From Dethiosulfatarculus sandiegensis (GTDB lineage Bacteria > Desulfobacterota > Desulfarculia > Desulfarculales > Desulfarculaceae): 64,000 nt of DNA. The notes below the pieces were generated by a model, which ran no database searches, was not told the origin of the DNA, and was given only the letters and a program-made list of their open reading frames with translations. Below, piece after piece: positions 17,808 to 25,611 of the stretch. The DNA lies in assembly GCF_000931935.2 (NCBI RefSeq), contig NZ_AZAC01000003.1, forward strand, positions 124,001-188,000, written 5' to 3'. The position numbers and the translations under genes were made by a program. Numbering within the stretch: position 1 is the first letter of the stretch; each line of letters starts with the position of its first letter.

Positions 17808-19901
17808 ATGCCGAAGAGCAAGTTGAAGTTCTGTTCGGGTTTTCTGTTGTTCTGTCTCTGTGTCACTGCAAACGCCTGGGCCACCGAGAAAATGCCTCCT
17901 GTGGAGGTCAGGGCCAAGATGAGCACGGTTGAGGCCCTTTCCTCTCCGGTGAGCAGTGTGATAAAACCGGATGATCAAATTCCCGCAGGCCAGATAAATG
18001 ATCTCACCGATCTTTTGAGCTTGACCAATTCCATTTACATCCAAGACTCGACCTATGGCAGGCAGCTATTTTTAAGGGGCCTGGGCGATCAGGATATGCG
18101 GGTCCTCATAGACGGCATGCCCTTGGGCCAGATGGGTAAATACTATGCCCGCTCTTTGGTCTGGGAAGCCATTCCCCTCGAGAACATAGAACGCATAGAG
18201 GTGATAAGGGGTGCGGGCTCGGTGGAATACGGCAACACCCTGGTGGGCACCATAAACATCATCACCAGGCAGGGCCAAAAAGAGACTGAGAGCAAGGTTT
18301 CCCTTAATTACGGAACCTTTAATGACTTCAAGGCCAAGGCTCTTAATTCGGGTTCCGTGGGCAAGGTCAACTGGGCCGTGAGCGCCGCCACGCGCACCCG
18401 GGATGAATACCTGAAAAATAATGACGTTGAAAAAATGAGCGCCAGCGGGTCCGTGGGGGTGGATCTGGGCTCGGCCGGGCATCTTCAGATTACCGGTTTC
18501 GCCCTGAAACGCGAAGAAGGTCTTGCCCTGGATGACAGGATCAACTGGAGTGTATGGAGTGACGCCCGAGACTATATAGAAGGCAGCAAGGTTAAACAGG
18601 ACACCAATACCATATTGGCGGCCTATACCTCTGACTGGTTTGACCTCGGCATCTCCTACATGCAGCACAAGCGGGATGATGACTACCGCCAGGAGACCTG
18701 GCAGGTGGGGGACACCTATGACTACACCCTGGATTTCAAGGCCCCGGCCGTAAAGGCTAAACTGCACCATAAATTCGGCGCGCACAGCCTGAAACTCGGC
18801 GGGGAATACTCAAAGAGCGACGGCGACGCGGACTGGACCTATTATGGCCAGGAGAGCGGAGCCATAGAGTTTGACCAGGACCTGGCAGGGGCCTTTGTCG
18901 AGGATTCCTGGCAGATTCTGCCCAAACTGAACCTCACCTTTGGCCTTCGTTACGATTATTTCAAGAACAAGGTTCAGTCTGTCAATGAAAACCCCGAGAC
19001 CCAAGCCGAGCTGGATGACGACCAGATTTCTCCCAGGGGAAGCCTGACCTATGACCTTCCCAGCGGGTTCCAGGCCTTTGCCTTTGCCGGTCAGGTCTAT
19101 AAAGCCCCGGCCATGGCAGACATGTACCGCTGGTCCGGCTCCCACACCTTGAAGTCCTTTGCCGGAAGGGCCGTTTTGAGGGCTTATTACGGCTTGAAAC
19201 AGCCTGCCGGAGCTCCGGCTTTCTTGATCCCTCCCCAATACATAGAGGGATGGAAGAGCCTCATAGGCCAGATGAAGCCGGTCAAGGGCTGGGACTACGA
19301 GCTGGGCGTCAGGCAGTCCGGCGAAAATCATGCTTTTCAGGTCAACCTGTTTTATCAGGATCTTAAGGATTACATAACCATTTACCCCGTGTCCTATCCT
19401 CCCACTTACAATGTGGATAAGGTGCGTATCTGGGGTGTTGAGTTGAGCGGGGTGTACACCTTTAATCAGTTCCTGGAGGTGGAGACCAACTACACCTTTA
19501 CCAAGAATAAAAAAGAGGGTGACGAGATTATTGAAAAGCTCTATGCCACTGACGAACTTTTCAATGCGCCTGAGCATCTCTTGAACCTCACTCTGCGCAG
19601 CAGGCCGCTTGAGGGGTTGCTTTTGGAGTGGCAGTCCCAGTTCGTGTCCAGCCGTTTTGCCGGGGGCGCTCCGGCTGTGCCGCCTCAGGTGGCTGCCATG
19701 AACTCCAAATACGAGCCCATGTATGACCTGGACCCCTATTGGCTGCACAATGTGAGGGGATCCTACACCATGTCTTTTCCAAAGACCGATGTAACCTTTA
19801 GCCTGGCAGTGGAGAACTTGTTTAATGAAGAGTGTTATGTAAGGCTGGATTACCCCCTGCCCGGCACTCTGGTTTATGGTGGGGTGAGCTTTACTTTCTA
19901 A
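17808..19901 (+). CDS. TonB-dependent outer-membrane receptor
   Basis: A 697-residue outer-membrane receptor. A signal peptide ends near ANAWA (residue 25). The plug domain (about 30-155) shows QLFLRGLGDQDMRVLIDGMPLG and IERIEVIRGAGSVEYGNTLVGTINIITR. The rest is a beta-barrel with many aromatic-alternating strands and a TonB-box-like start MPPVEVRAK; the last residue is Phe, as needed for barrel insertion. It resembles BtuB/FepA-like receptors and imports a metal complex or cofactor using TonB energy. No TonB/ExbBD is nearby. It ends 40 nt before a TsaA/TrmO-like gene in the same direction. Confidence 0.92.
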   Translation: MPKSKLKFCSGFLLFCLCVTANAWATEKMPPVEVRAKMSTVEALSSPVSSVIKPDDQIPAGQINDLTDLLSLTNSIYIQDSTYGRQLFLRGLGDQDMRVLIDGMPLGQMGKYYARSLVWEAIPLENIERIEVIRGAGSVEYGNTLVGTINIITRQGQKETESKVSLNYGTFNDFKAKALNSGSVGKVNWAVSAATRTRDEYLKNNDVEKMSASGSVGVDLGSAGHLQITGFALKREEGLALDDRINWSVWSDARDYIEGSKVKQDTNTILAAYTSDWFDLGISYMQHKRDDDYRQETWQVGDTYDYTLDFKAPAVKAKLHHKFGAHSLKLGGEYSKSDGDADWTYYGQESGAIEFDQDLAGAFVEDSWQILPKLNLTFGLRYDYFKNKVQSVNENPETQAELDDDQISPRGSLTYDLPSGFQAFAFAGQVYKAPAMADMYRWSGSHTLKSFAGRAVLRAYYGLKQPAGAPAFLIPPQYIEGWKSLIGQMKPVKGWDYELGVRQSGENHAFQVNLFYQDLKDYITIYPVSYPPTYNVDKVRIWGVELSGVYTFNQFLEVETNYTFTKNKKEGDEIIEKLYATDELFNAPEHLLNLTLRSRPLEGLLLEWQSQFVSSRFAGGAPAVPPQVAAMNSKYEPMYDLDPYWLHNVRGSYTMSFPKTDVTFSLAVENLFNEECYVRLDYPLPGTLVYGGVSFTF

Positions 19902-19941
19902 TTTAAAAACGTTCCTGAAGGCAAGCGCCGTGGAGTGGATT

Positions 19942-20490
19942 ATGCAGGACAATACGCAGGCAAGCGCCAATACCGAAACTTTGAGCCCTTTGACAATTAC
20001 GCCGGTGGGTTGGGTGGAAAGCCCGCTCACAGCTCCAAGCTTAAAGGGAAGCAAAGACGGTATTGCCCACCGAGACGGCAAAATGCCCGAGATCACTGAA
20101 GCCGAGGTTGAAAGCAGGATCGTGCTTGATCCGGCTTACACCGGCCTTATTGAGGGTATAGAGGAGTTTTCCCATGCCCTGGTTATCTACTGGCCCCATC
20201 TTCTACCGGCCGAAGGCCGCCGGGCGGTCAAGGTGCATCCAGCCGGATTCAAGGACCTGCCCTTGGTCGGCGTGTTCGCCACTTGCAGCCCGGCCCGGCC
20301 CAATCCCCTTTTGGTGACGGTGGTCAAGGTGCTTTCCCGCGAGGATAATGTGCTGAATGTGTTTGGTCTGGAAGCGGTTGATAAAAGCCCGATTTTGGAT
20401 ATCAAGCCCTACAGCAAATATTACTTGAGCAGAGAAGACGTCACCATCGCCCCCTGGATGAAGGCCCTGGAAGATAAGTTCAGAGACTGA
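19942..20490 (+). CDS. TsaA/TrmO-like protein (UPF0066 family)
   Basis: A 182-residue protein of the UPF0066/TsaA-like beta-barrel family. Motifs: PVGWVESPL at the N-terminus, LDPAYTGLIEGIEEFSHALVIYW, and VGVFATCSPARPNPLLVTVV with the conserved RPNP. E. coli TrmO methylates the t6A base of tRNA-Thr with SAM but is longer; this protein has only the SAM-binding barrel. ATG 19942 has GGAG six bases upstream; a GTG at 19930 is possible. Following a TonB-dependent receptor and ended by a strong terminator, it may instead serve a metallophore-related methylation (inference). Confidence 0.82.
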   Translation: MQDNTQASANTETLSPLTITPVGWVESPLTAPSLKGSKDGIAHRDGKMPEITEAEVESRIVLDPAYTGLIEGIEEFSHALVIYWPHLLPAEGRRAVKVHPAGFKDLPLVGVFATCSPARPNPLLVTVVKVLSREDNVLNVFGLEAVDKSPILDIKPYSKYYLSREDVTIAPWMKALEDKFRD

Positions 20491-20498
20491 TGTTTTTG

Positions 20499-20550
20499 CC
20501 GAACCCGGCCGACCCTTATAAGTTCTGAGGTCGGCCGGGTTCGGTTTTTA
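20499..20550 (+). terminator. Rho-independent terminator
   Basis: A perfect 16-bp stem (20499-20514 with 20529-20544) followed by TTTTT, just after the TsaA-like gene; it also faces the converging LUD gene. Confidence 0.9.
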
Positions 20551-20551
20551 T

Positions 20552-21202
20552 TTAAAAACCCAGGTCCTGATTGATCAGAACCACCTTGATCCTGCCCTTG
20601 GGCAGGCATTTTTCAATAATGGTCCAGGCGCTGCAGATGCGGTCCGGGCTGCTGCAGTCCATACAGCGGCCGGTCTTTACACAAGGAGTCTTGCGGGCCA
20701 GGCGCATGGCATTGGTGGGGGCGGTGTAATCCTTTATACGCTGCTCCGCAGCCTCGAGATCGGGAACGATCTTGTTCCTGCCCACCGGGATGATCACATG
20801 TTTGGGGCCGAACATCATGGCCGCCACCCGGTTGCCAAAGGCGTCTAAGTTGACCAGCCTGCCGTCTGCGGTAAGGGCGTTGGTGCCGGTGAAGAAAAGG
20901 TCGGACAACAGGCCCTGACGCCTCATCTCGAATTTTTTTTCATCTGAGTGGTCTTTGTCAAAGGGGTCATATTTAGTGACTTCAACCTGGTCCAGAAGCG
21001 AATCAAAACCCAGGGCGTCCACTGTCAGGGAGCCTCCCCGACCCACACTTTTGAACTCCAGGCCGGGAAGAATTTCATCTTTGATAACGGCCTTGGCCTG
21101 GGCCAGATCTTCTGCGATATACACTTCAAAGTTGTTTTCCAGGAGGGCTTCTTTGGTGTCGTGCAAACGGATTTTCCAGAAATTGGCGATAGGGTCGGAC
21201 AT
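20552..21202 (-). CDS. LUD domain protein (lactate-utilisation LutC/YkgG-like)
   Basis: A 216-residue soluble protein of the LUD family. The conserved pieces are the N-terminal helix FWKIRLHDTKEALLENNFEVYIAED, SVGRGGSLTVDALG, FFTGTNALTADGRLVNLDAFGNRVAAMMFGP and the C-terminal CVKTGRCMDCSSPDRICSAW cysteine cluster. It matches the subgroup with DUF162 plus a Cys-rich end seen in anaerobes. Relatives act with lactate oxidation complexes; here no LutA/LutB partner lies beside it, so function stays open. Strong start at ATG 21202 with AAGGAG upstream. Confidence 0.85.
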   Translation of the reverse strand: MSDPIANFWKIRLHDTKEALLENNFEVYIAEDLAQAKAVIKDEILPGLEFKSVGRGGSLTVDALGFDSLLDQVEVTKYDPFDKDHSDEKKFEMRRQGLLSDLFFTGTNALTADGRLVNLDAFGNRVAAMMFGPKHVIIPVGRNKIVPDLEAAEQRIKDYTAPTNAMRLARKTPCVKTGRCMDCSSPDRICSAWTIIEKCLPKGRIKVVLINQDLGF

Positions 21203-21261
21203 TTTTATCTCCTTGGTGTCATGTGACTTTTTAAATTATAGCTATTGTTTTACCCTAAAAA

Positions 21262-21864
21262 CTAATTTGCGCCGGGGAAAGCGCCCATCTGCGGTTTGAT
21301 GGCTTTAGCCAACCAGTCAATGGTCAGCCCCAGGTTTTCCATGTTGGCCAGGCCTTCGGCGTCTTCCTTGACTTCCCCTTTTTCCCGGCCCAGGCCCATG
21401 TTCCAATAGATGGAGCCGGGTATGATCATTTGGTTCATCAAAAACATATGGTTTATGGTGTCAAAGACATGAATGGAGCCCGCCCGGCGCTGAGCGGCCA
21501 CAGCTGCTCCTATTTTACCTTTAAAAAGCCTGCCATTTGCCAGGGCCACCAGTCCTGAACGATCTAAAAGAGCCTTCATCTCCGCGCTCACATCGGTGAA
21601 ATAGGTTGGTGATCCCAGGATAAGAGCGTCAGCCGATATCATTTTTCCCATTATTTCGTTGAAGATGTCTTTCTTTACTGCGCATTTTTGATCCAGGTTT
21701 TCCGCGCACTTGCGGCAGGCAAGACAGCCCTGGATTTTTTTGCCTCCTATCTGCACTAACTCCGTCTCCCAACCTGCCCGGTTTAATGGCTCCAGAGCTT
21801 TTTCCAAAAGGATCTGGGTATTGCCGCCTTTTCTGGGACTGCCGTTTATGGCTAACGCTCGCAT
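21262..21864 (-). CDS. flavodoxin-fold NAD(P)H-dependent oxidoreductase
   Basis: A 200-residue flavoprotein of the NADPH-dependent FMN reductase/iron-sulfur flavoprotein group. The FMN phosphate loop INGSPRKGGNTQILL is at residues 6-20; the Cys-rich insert GCLACRKCAENLDQKCAV (about 47-64) is the site where related archaeal iron-sulfur flavoproteins bind a 4Fe-4S cluster; SADALILGSPTYFTDVSAEMKALLDRS is the second FMN loop. Divergent from a LysR-type gene that probably regulates it. It is 59 bp upstream of the LUD gene on the same strand and may share its transcript. Confidence 0.86.
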   Translation of the reverse strand: MRALAINGSPRKGGNTQILLEKALEPLNRAGWETELVQIGGKKIQGCLACRKCAENLDQKCAVKKDIFNEIMGKMISADALILGSPTYFTDVSAEMKALLDRSGLVALANGRLFKGKIGAAVAAQRRAGSIHVFDTINHMFLMNQMIIPGSIYWNMGLGREKGEVKEDAEGLANMENLGLTIDWLAKAIKPQMGAFPGAN

Positions 21865-21943
21865 GGGATTTACTCCTTAAAAATAATTTAGCAGGTCTGC
21901 CTGGTTGGTTTTTTGGTTTGTTTGAATTCTGCCTAAGGTTCAG

Positions 21944-21961
21944 ACATAATACAAATAATGT
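21944..21961. promoter_or_regulatory. LysR-type binding site candidate
   Basis: Interrupted dyad ACATnAT-N4-ATnATGT in the 130-bp gap between the divergent flavoprotein and LysR genes, with the T-N11-A-like form expected for LysR regulators. Confidence 0.45.
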
Positions 21962-22001
21962 AAATATCAGTTTAACATTAAAATATTTATAGATGGGCGG
22001 C

Positions 22002-22910
22002 ATGATAAACCTGGAATGGCTTCGCACCTTTAAAACTATCTATGAGACAGGCAGCATGACCCATGCCGCCCGATTACTTTTTATTTCCCAGCCCGGGGTG
22101 AGCCTGCACTTGAAATCACTGGAAGAGCATGTGGGATATAAACTTTTTCAACGCATGCATCGCAGGCTTAAGCCCACGGAACGGGCCAAGCTGCTTTACA
22201 ACGCAGTTTCAGACGCCCTTGGATCTCTGGAAGAGGTGGAAAAGAATTTTCAAAGCTGTGCTCAAAAAGATCTGCCCTCACTCACCATTGGCATGTGTTA
22301 CGAGACCTTTCAGGAGACTTTGGAAAAACACCTCCCTCATCTGCCCTTTAACCTGATTCTGGAGTTTGGCGAGTACCAGGGGCTTTTGCAGAAGCTCAGC
22401 CAGGGGGTGGTTGATCTGGTGGTGACCCACCACAGGCTGGAGAATAAGGATATTTTGTATGAGCCTGTTTCCATGGAAATCATTGTCCTTTTGGCAGGCA
22501 AGGGAACAGATGAGAGCGGTTTTAAAAAGGCGCTTTCAGAAAATGACAATGCCGGCCTGTTGTCCTGGCTAAAGGCCCAAAAATGGTACGGCATCACAGG
22601 GGATAACGAGCATCTCAGAAGGTTCTGGCAGCAAAACTTCAATGGGCTGCCGGATTTCAGGCCCAATTTTATTGTGCCGAATATCCACTCTATTGTGCGC
22701 TCCCTGGCCGCCGGACCGGGGTTGGGGGTGGCCCCTGATTTTTTGTGCCAAAGGGCCTTGGCCGAAAAAAAAGTAAAAATCCTCTGGAAAGGGTTTAAAC
22801 CCTTAAATAATTATCTTTATCTCGCCAAACCTAAAAAACCTTTTTACCCCACGCAGATGGGCGAGATTGAGAAAATTTTAAAAAAGGAACTGCCTTCGTT
22901 GCCCGCCTGA
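22002..22910 (+). CDS. LysR family transcriptional regulator
   Basis: A 302-residue LysR-type regulator: helix-turn-helix at residues 5-64 (YETGSMTHAARLLFISQPGVSLHLKSLEEHVG) and a substrate-binding-like effector domain after residue 90. ATG 22002 gives the typical family opening MINLEWLRTF; ATG 21993 adds three residues. It lies divergent from the flavodoxin-fold reductase gene, the likely target, with a dyad between them. Confidence 0.88.
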   Translation: MINLEWLRTFKTIYETGSMTHAARLLFISQPGVSLHLKSLEEHVGYKLFQRMHRRLKPTERAKLLYNAVSDALGSLEEVEKNFQSCAQKDLPSLTIGMCYETFQETLEKHLPHLPFNLILEFGEYQGLLQKLSQGVVDLVVTHHRLENKDILYEPVSMEIIVLLAGKGTDESGFKKALSENDNAGLLSWLKAQKWYGITGDNEHLRRFWQQNFNGLPDFRPNFIVPNIHSIVRSLAAGPGLGVAPDFLCQRALAEKKVKILWKGFKPLNNYLYLAKPKKPFYPTQMGEIEKILKKELPSLPA

Positions 22911-22973
22911 GGCATTTAAAGAGGCAGCTCTTTAGCCCGTATGCGATCAAACAGCCTTTTTTTGAGCCGGTGT

Positions 22974-23504
22974 TTAATCCTGGTCCATTTTAAAGGCCTT
23001 GAATACAATGCCATGGCGCACCATATCCGCGCCATAATTGGTCGCCTCCAGAATTTCCCGGTCTTGCCAGCCCAGGGCCCTTAGTTGGTCTATGTCTTCC
23101 GCTGTGGTTGTGGTCGGTGCTTTAACCGCCTTCAACACAAACAGAAGAAGGGCCTTGTCCTTATCTGAGAGTTCCGCCTTGGTCGGGTCTTTTTTAAGCT
23201 CCTCCAGACCCTGGTCTGTTATCTCGGTAAGGAACTGCAAGATGCTTGAGTTGAAACCCACGCAATAGGGATAGTCGAATTCATGGGCCACATGCAGGCG
23301 GATCTGCACCAATAAATCCATGCCCAGGCCGGGGTTCCTCAAATAAAACATGATCTGCTTGAAATACATGGATGTGAGCTCCGGGCTGGTGCTCAGCATG
23401 GAGAGAGGTTTGGGAATTACAGGCGCCACTTTTTTGATGGATCGATAGATCTCCTTGAGCTCTCCTTGCGCCTCGGCCGGGGGTATGGTCCTGATCAGAG
23501 CCAT
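22974..23504 (-). CDS. AhpD-like / carboxymuconolactone decarboxylase family protein, redox motif lost
   Basis: A 176-residue helical AhpD-fold protein. The region that normally carries the peroxidatic CxxC...H motif reads FDYPYCVGFNSSI: one cysteine remains and the first Cys and the His are replaced by Tyr and Asn. It is therefore unlikely to be a classical AhpD peroxidase. The C-terminal WQDREILEATNYGADMVRHGI is conserved in relatives of the DNA-binding-ferritin-unrelated peroxidase group. Convergent with the LysR gene; no operon partner. Function unknown. Confidence 0.75.
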   Translation of the reverse strand: MALIRTIPPAEAQGELKEIYRSIKKVAPVIPKPLSMLSTSPELTSMYFKQIMFYLRNPGLGMDLLVQIRLHVAHEFDYPYCVGFNSSILQFLTEITDQGLEELKKDPTKAELSDKDKALLLFVLKAVKAPTTTTAEDIDQLRALGWQDREILEATNYGADMVRHGIVFKAFKMDQD

Positions 23505-23724
23505 GACAACTCCTTTGGCTTCGGGTTTGGATCAGGTGACCAGCGCTTTGGGTGTTTTTTCAGCCTAAGCCATTAAAGACGTTTTTGTCAAAGGCGAGAT
23601 TTTAAGAGACAGTGAGGCCGCAATAACAGCCCGGGGCATAATTTGGCAAGGATTCTGTTAAAAATTTTGACCTTAAAAGATAAAATCCAACATTACCCCA
23701 ATAAGTGACGAAGTCCGGCCTAAT

Positions 23725-24066
23725 TCATTTTGCCCACGTTGGCAGGTATTTTTCGGGGTAGACGCCTTCTGCTATTTTATCAAGCCAGTACCACCAGTGA
23801 TCCAGGGGGATGTCCCCGCTTCTGTCCCGATCAAAGCCCACCTCGTCGGTTCTCCAGAATTCAGCAACCTGTTCGGCGTTTGAGATCAAAACAGCGTCAG
23901 CCCGGCGCACTGTTTGGCGCTGATCCTCAGCTAAGCTCTCCCAGGCGGCTTCTATGTCTTCTCGATCATCCGCGCGCCTGCTGATGAGTTCAACCTCTAA
24001 CGCCCAATCCTGGAGGTCCGGCAGCAAAGAATCCTTGTATCTTTTGATTGCACTTTTAAGATCCAT
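23725..24066 (-). CDS. conserved hypothetical protein, Trp-rich C-terminus
   Basis: A 113-residue acidic soluble protein I do not recognise. It is mostly helical, with charged N-terminal helices (AIKRYKDSLLPDLQDWALEVELIS) and a distinctive end PLDHWWYWLDKIAEGVYPEKYLP. The codon use fits its neighbours and the ATG has a GGAAG upstream, so it looks like a real gene. No partner or signal peptide; transcribed alone ahead of the LarA-like operon end. Confidence 0.6.
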   Translation of the reverse strand: MDLKSAIKRYKDSLLPDLQDWALEVELISRRADDREDIEAAWESLAEDQRQTVRRADAVLISNAEQVAEFWRTDEVGFDRDRSGDIPLDHWWYWLDKIAEGVYPEKYLPTWAK

Positions 24067-24203
24067 TTCAAGCCACTTCCGTTTTTTGGGGTTGTCCGGT
24101 TAAAAAAGGAATTCTTGCGGTCGGTTGCTTCTTTCTTACCAGACTTATCATACCTGCCTTTCAATAAGGGTGTTTTGTGCCTGTCACCCCTGGCCATGGC
24201 ATG

Positions 24204-24240
24204 AAAAAGCCCTTATCCATGAGAAAGGAATAAGGGCTTA
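24204..24240 (-). terminator. Rho-independent terminator of the LarA-like operon
   Basis: An inverted repeat AAGCCCTTAT / ATAAGGGCTT is followed on the minus strand by TTTTT, about 20 nt after the LarA-like stop. Confidence 0.82.
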
Positions 24241-24261
24241 GTAATCTGTATTTTTTGAATT

Positions 24262-25533
24262 TCAGGTAAGCGACTTAATACGGGTCTTAAGCGTGCCCTG
24301 GTCGTCAAACAGGTATTCAACTTCACCCATATCCTGCCAATGCCCCAGTTCTGCCACCTCGTCGATTAAGGCCGGGCTGACCAGGACCTGGCGGGCGCTT
24401 AAGGTGTCCTGAATCTGTAAGAGCCGTACAGTGGCATCATCGACCTTGCGGCCGCAGCATTGGATGGCGGTGTCTATGGCCTGAAAGTCGTTTTCCATGA
24501 CCAGGGGCACAAAACCCCTCTCCACAAAACCGCTGGTTATGACGTTGGCATAGGTTTTCTGGAAATCGATCTGCTCATAAAAATGCCGGGGAACAAAATC
24601 GGCGAGTCCCATGCCCAGGGCATTGCCGTGGCATTCCGGCGTCAGGTCAAGGCAGACAATGCGATTGGCAATGCCGCTGGCATTCCCATTGTCAGCATCG
24701 CTTCTGATCCCCCTGCGGCCTGTGATATTGGGGTCAATGCCCACACCGCTTATATTTTTGCCCATACGCTCCACCACCATTACATCAAGGTTGCCCACCG
24801 GCAGTCTGGGCAAATATTCCTTGGACCTTAAGAGCAGTCCGGGTTCTCTATCGGCTATCTCATCTTTTTGCAGAAGGTGGATCTCGGCCAGGGTGTCGCT
24901 TGCGTTTTCCATCAGGGCAATGCCGAAAAAGATATTACCCTTGCTCAAGATGGTGCGGGCAAAGGAGGGAATAAGCTTTGTCAGGCCATCCAGGCCGTGG
25001 AAATGCACATGCTCGGCCCCTTTGTGATTGCCCAGACCGATTACGCTGATCTTCATTAATCCGCTTTCATAAGTGGAATGAAAATCAGTGTGGGCCTTGA
25101 CCCGGTTCATGAGGATCACGCCATCTAAGAGCGAGGCCTGGCGATCGAAATAAACCGGAAGCCCGCTCTCCGGGTCTGTCCCCAGTTCGATCGTCTCCAT
25201 ATCAGCCCTTATCGGTGCGCCGACTTGTTCTTCGGTTATGCCGTAAGAGGCCAAAACCTCCCTCTGGCCTTCGGCGGTGGCTCCGCCGTGGCTGCCCATG
25301 GCCGGAATTATCACCGGTTGGGCCCCTTGGGATTTGATATGAAGCACTACCTCTTTGACCAGCTCCTGCATGCGGTCAATTCCACGGCTGCCTATGGTGA
25401 GGCCTATTTCCTGGCCTTTTTTTATGACCGGGGCCTTGTTTTTTAGCAATTCGCGTAAGGTGGCAGTCGGGTCGTTAAGCTCGGGAATCGGGCTTTGGTC
25501 CCGGAATAGTTTCATGGTTGATTTAGTGTTCAT
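24262..25533 (-). CDS. LarA-like protein (DUF2088, nickel-dependent lactate racemase family)
   Basis: A 423-residue soluble protein with the DUF2088 domain that forms the N-terminal half of lactate racemase LarA. Signatures: LTIGSRGIDRMQELVKEVV, VIIPAMGSHGGATAEGQREVL and the histidine-rich GNHKGAEHVHFHG. LarA uses a nickel-pincer nucleotide cofactor to racemise alpha-hydroxy acids; several homologues act on other hydroxy acids. No larB/C/E cofactor genes lie here. It follows the TRAP transporter genes on the same strand, which suggests it acts on the transported hydroxy acid (inference). Confidence 0.85.
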   Translation of the reverse strand: MNTKSTMKLFRDQSPIPELNDPTATLRELLKNKAPVIKKGQEIGLTIGSRGIDRMQELVKEVVLHIKSQGAQPVIIPAMGSHGGATAEGQREVLASYGITEEQVGAPIRADMETIELGTDPESGLPVYFDRQASLLDGVILMNRVKAHTDFHSTYESGLMKISVIGLGNHKGAEHVHFHGLDGLTKLIPSFARTILSKGNIFFGIALMENASDTLAEIHLLQKDEIADREPGLLLRSKEYLPRLPVGNLDVMVVERMGKNISGVGIDPNITGRRGIRSDADNGNASGIANRIVCLDLTPECHGNALGMGLADFVPRHFYEQIDFQKTYANVITSGFVERGFVPLVMENDFQAIDTAIQCCGRKVDDATVRLLQIQDTLSARQVLVSPALIDEVAELGHWQDMGEVEYLFDDQGTLKTRIKSLT

Positions 25534-25570
25534 GGGCCTGATTTAAACCTTTTTACTGTGGAGGCAAGCT

Positions 25571-25599
25571 CCCTGCGCCCTTTATGAAAGGGCGCAGGG
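25571..25599 (-). other. intercistronic 13-bp hairpin
   Basis: A perfect 13-bp stem with a 3-nt loop (25571-25583, 25587-25599) lies between dctQM and the LarA-like gene. There is no T run, so it more likely stabilises or processes the mRNA than ends it. Confidence 0.5.
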
Positions 25600-25611
25600 G
25601 AAAGTTCATGG

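Noticed and set aside
18810..20096. Long 428-codon frame opposite the TonB-dependent receptor
   Set aside because: It is a shadow of the receptor gene on the other strand; the receptor has a signal peptide, plug and barrel motifs, the shadow has none.
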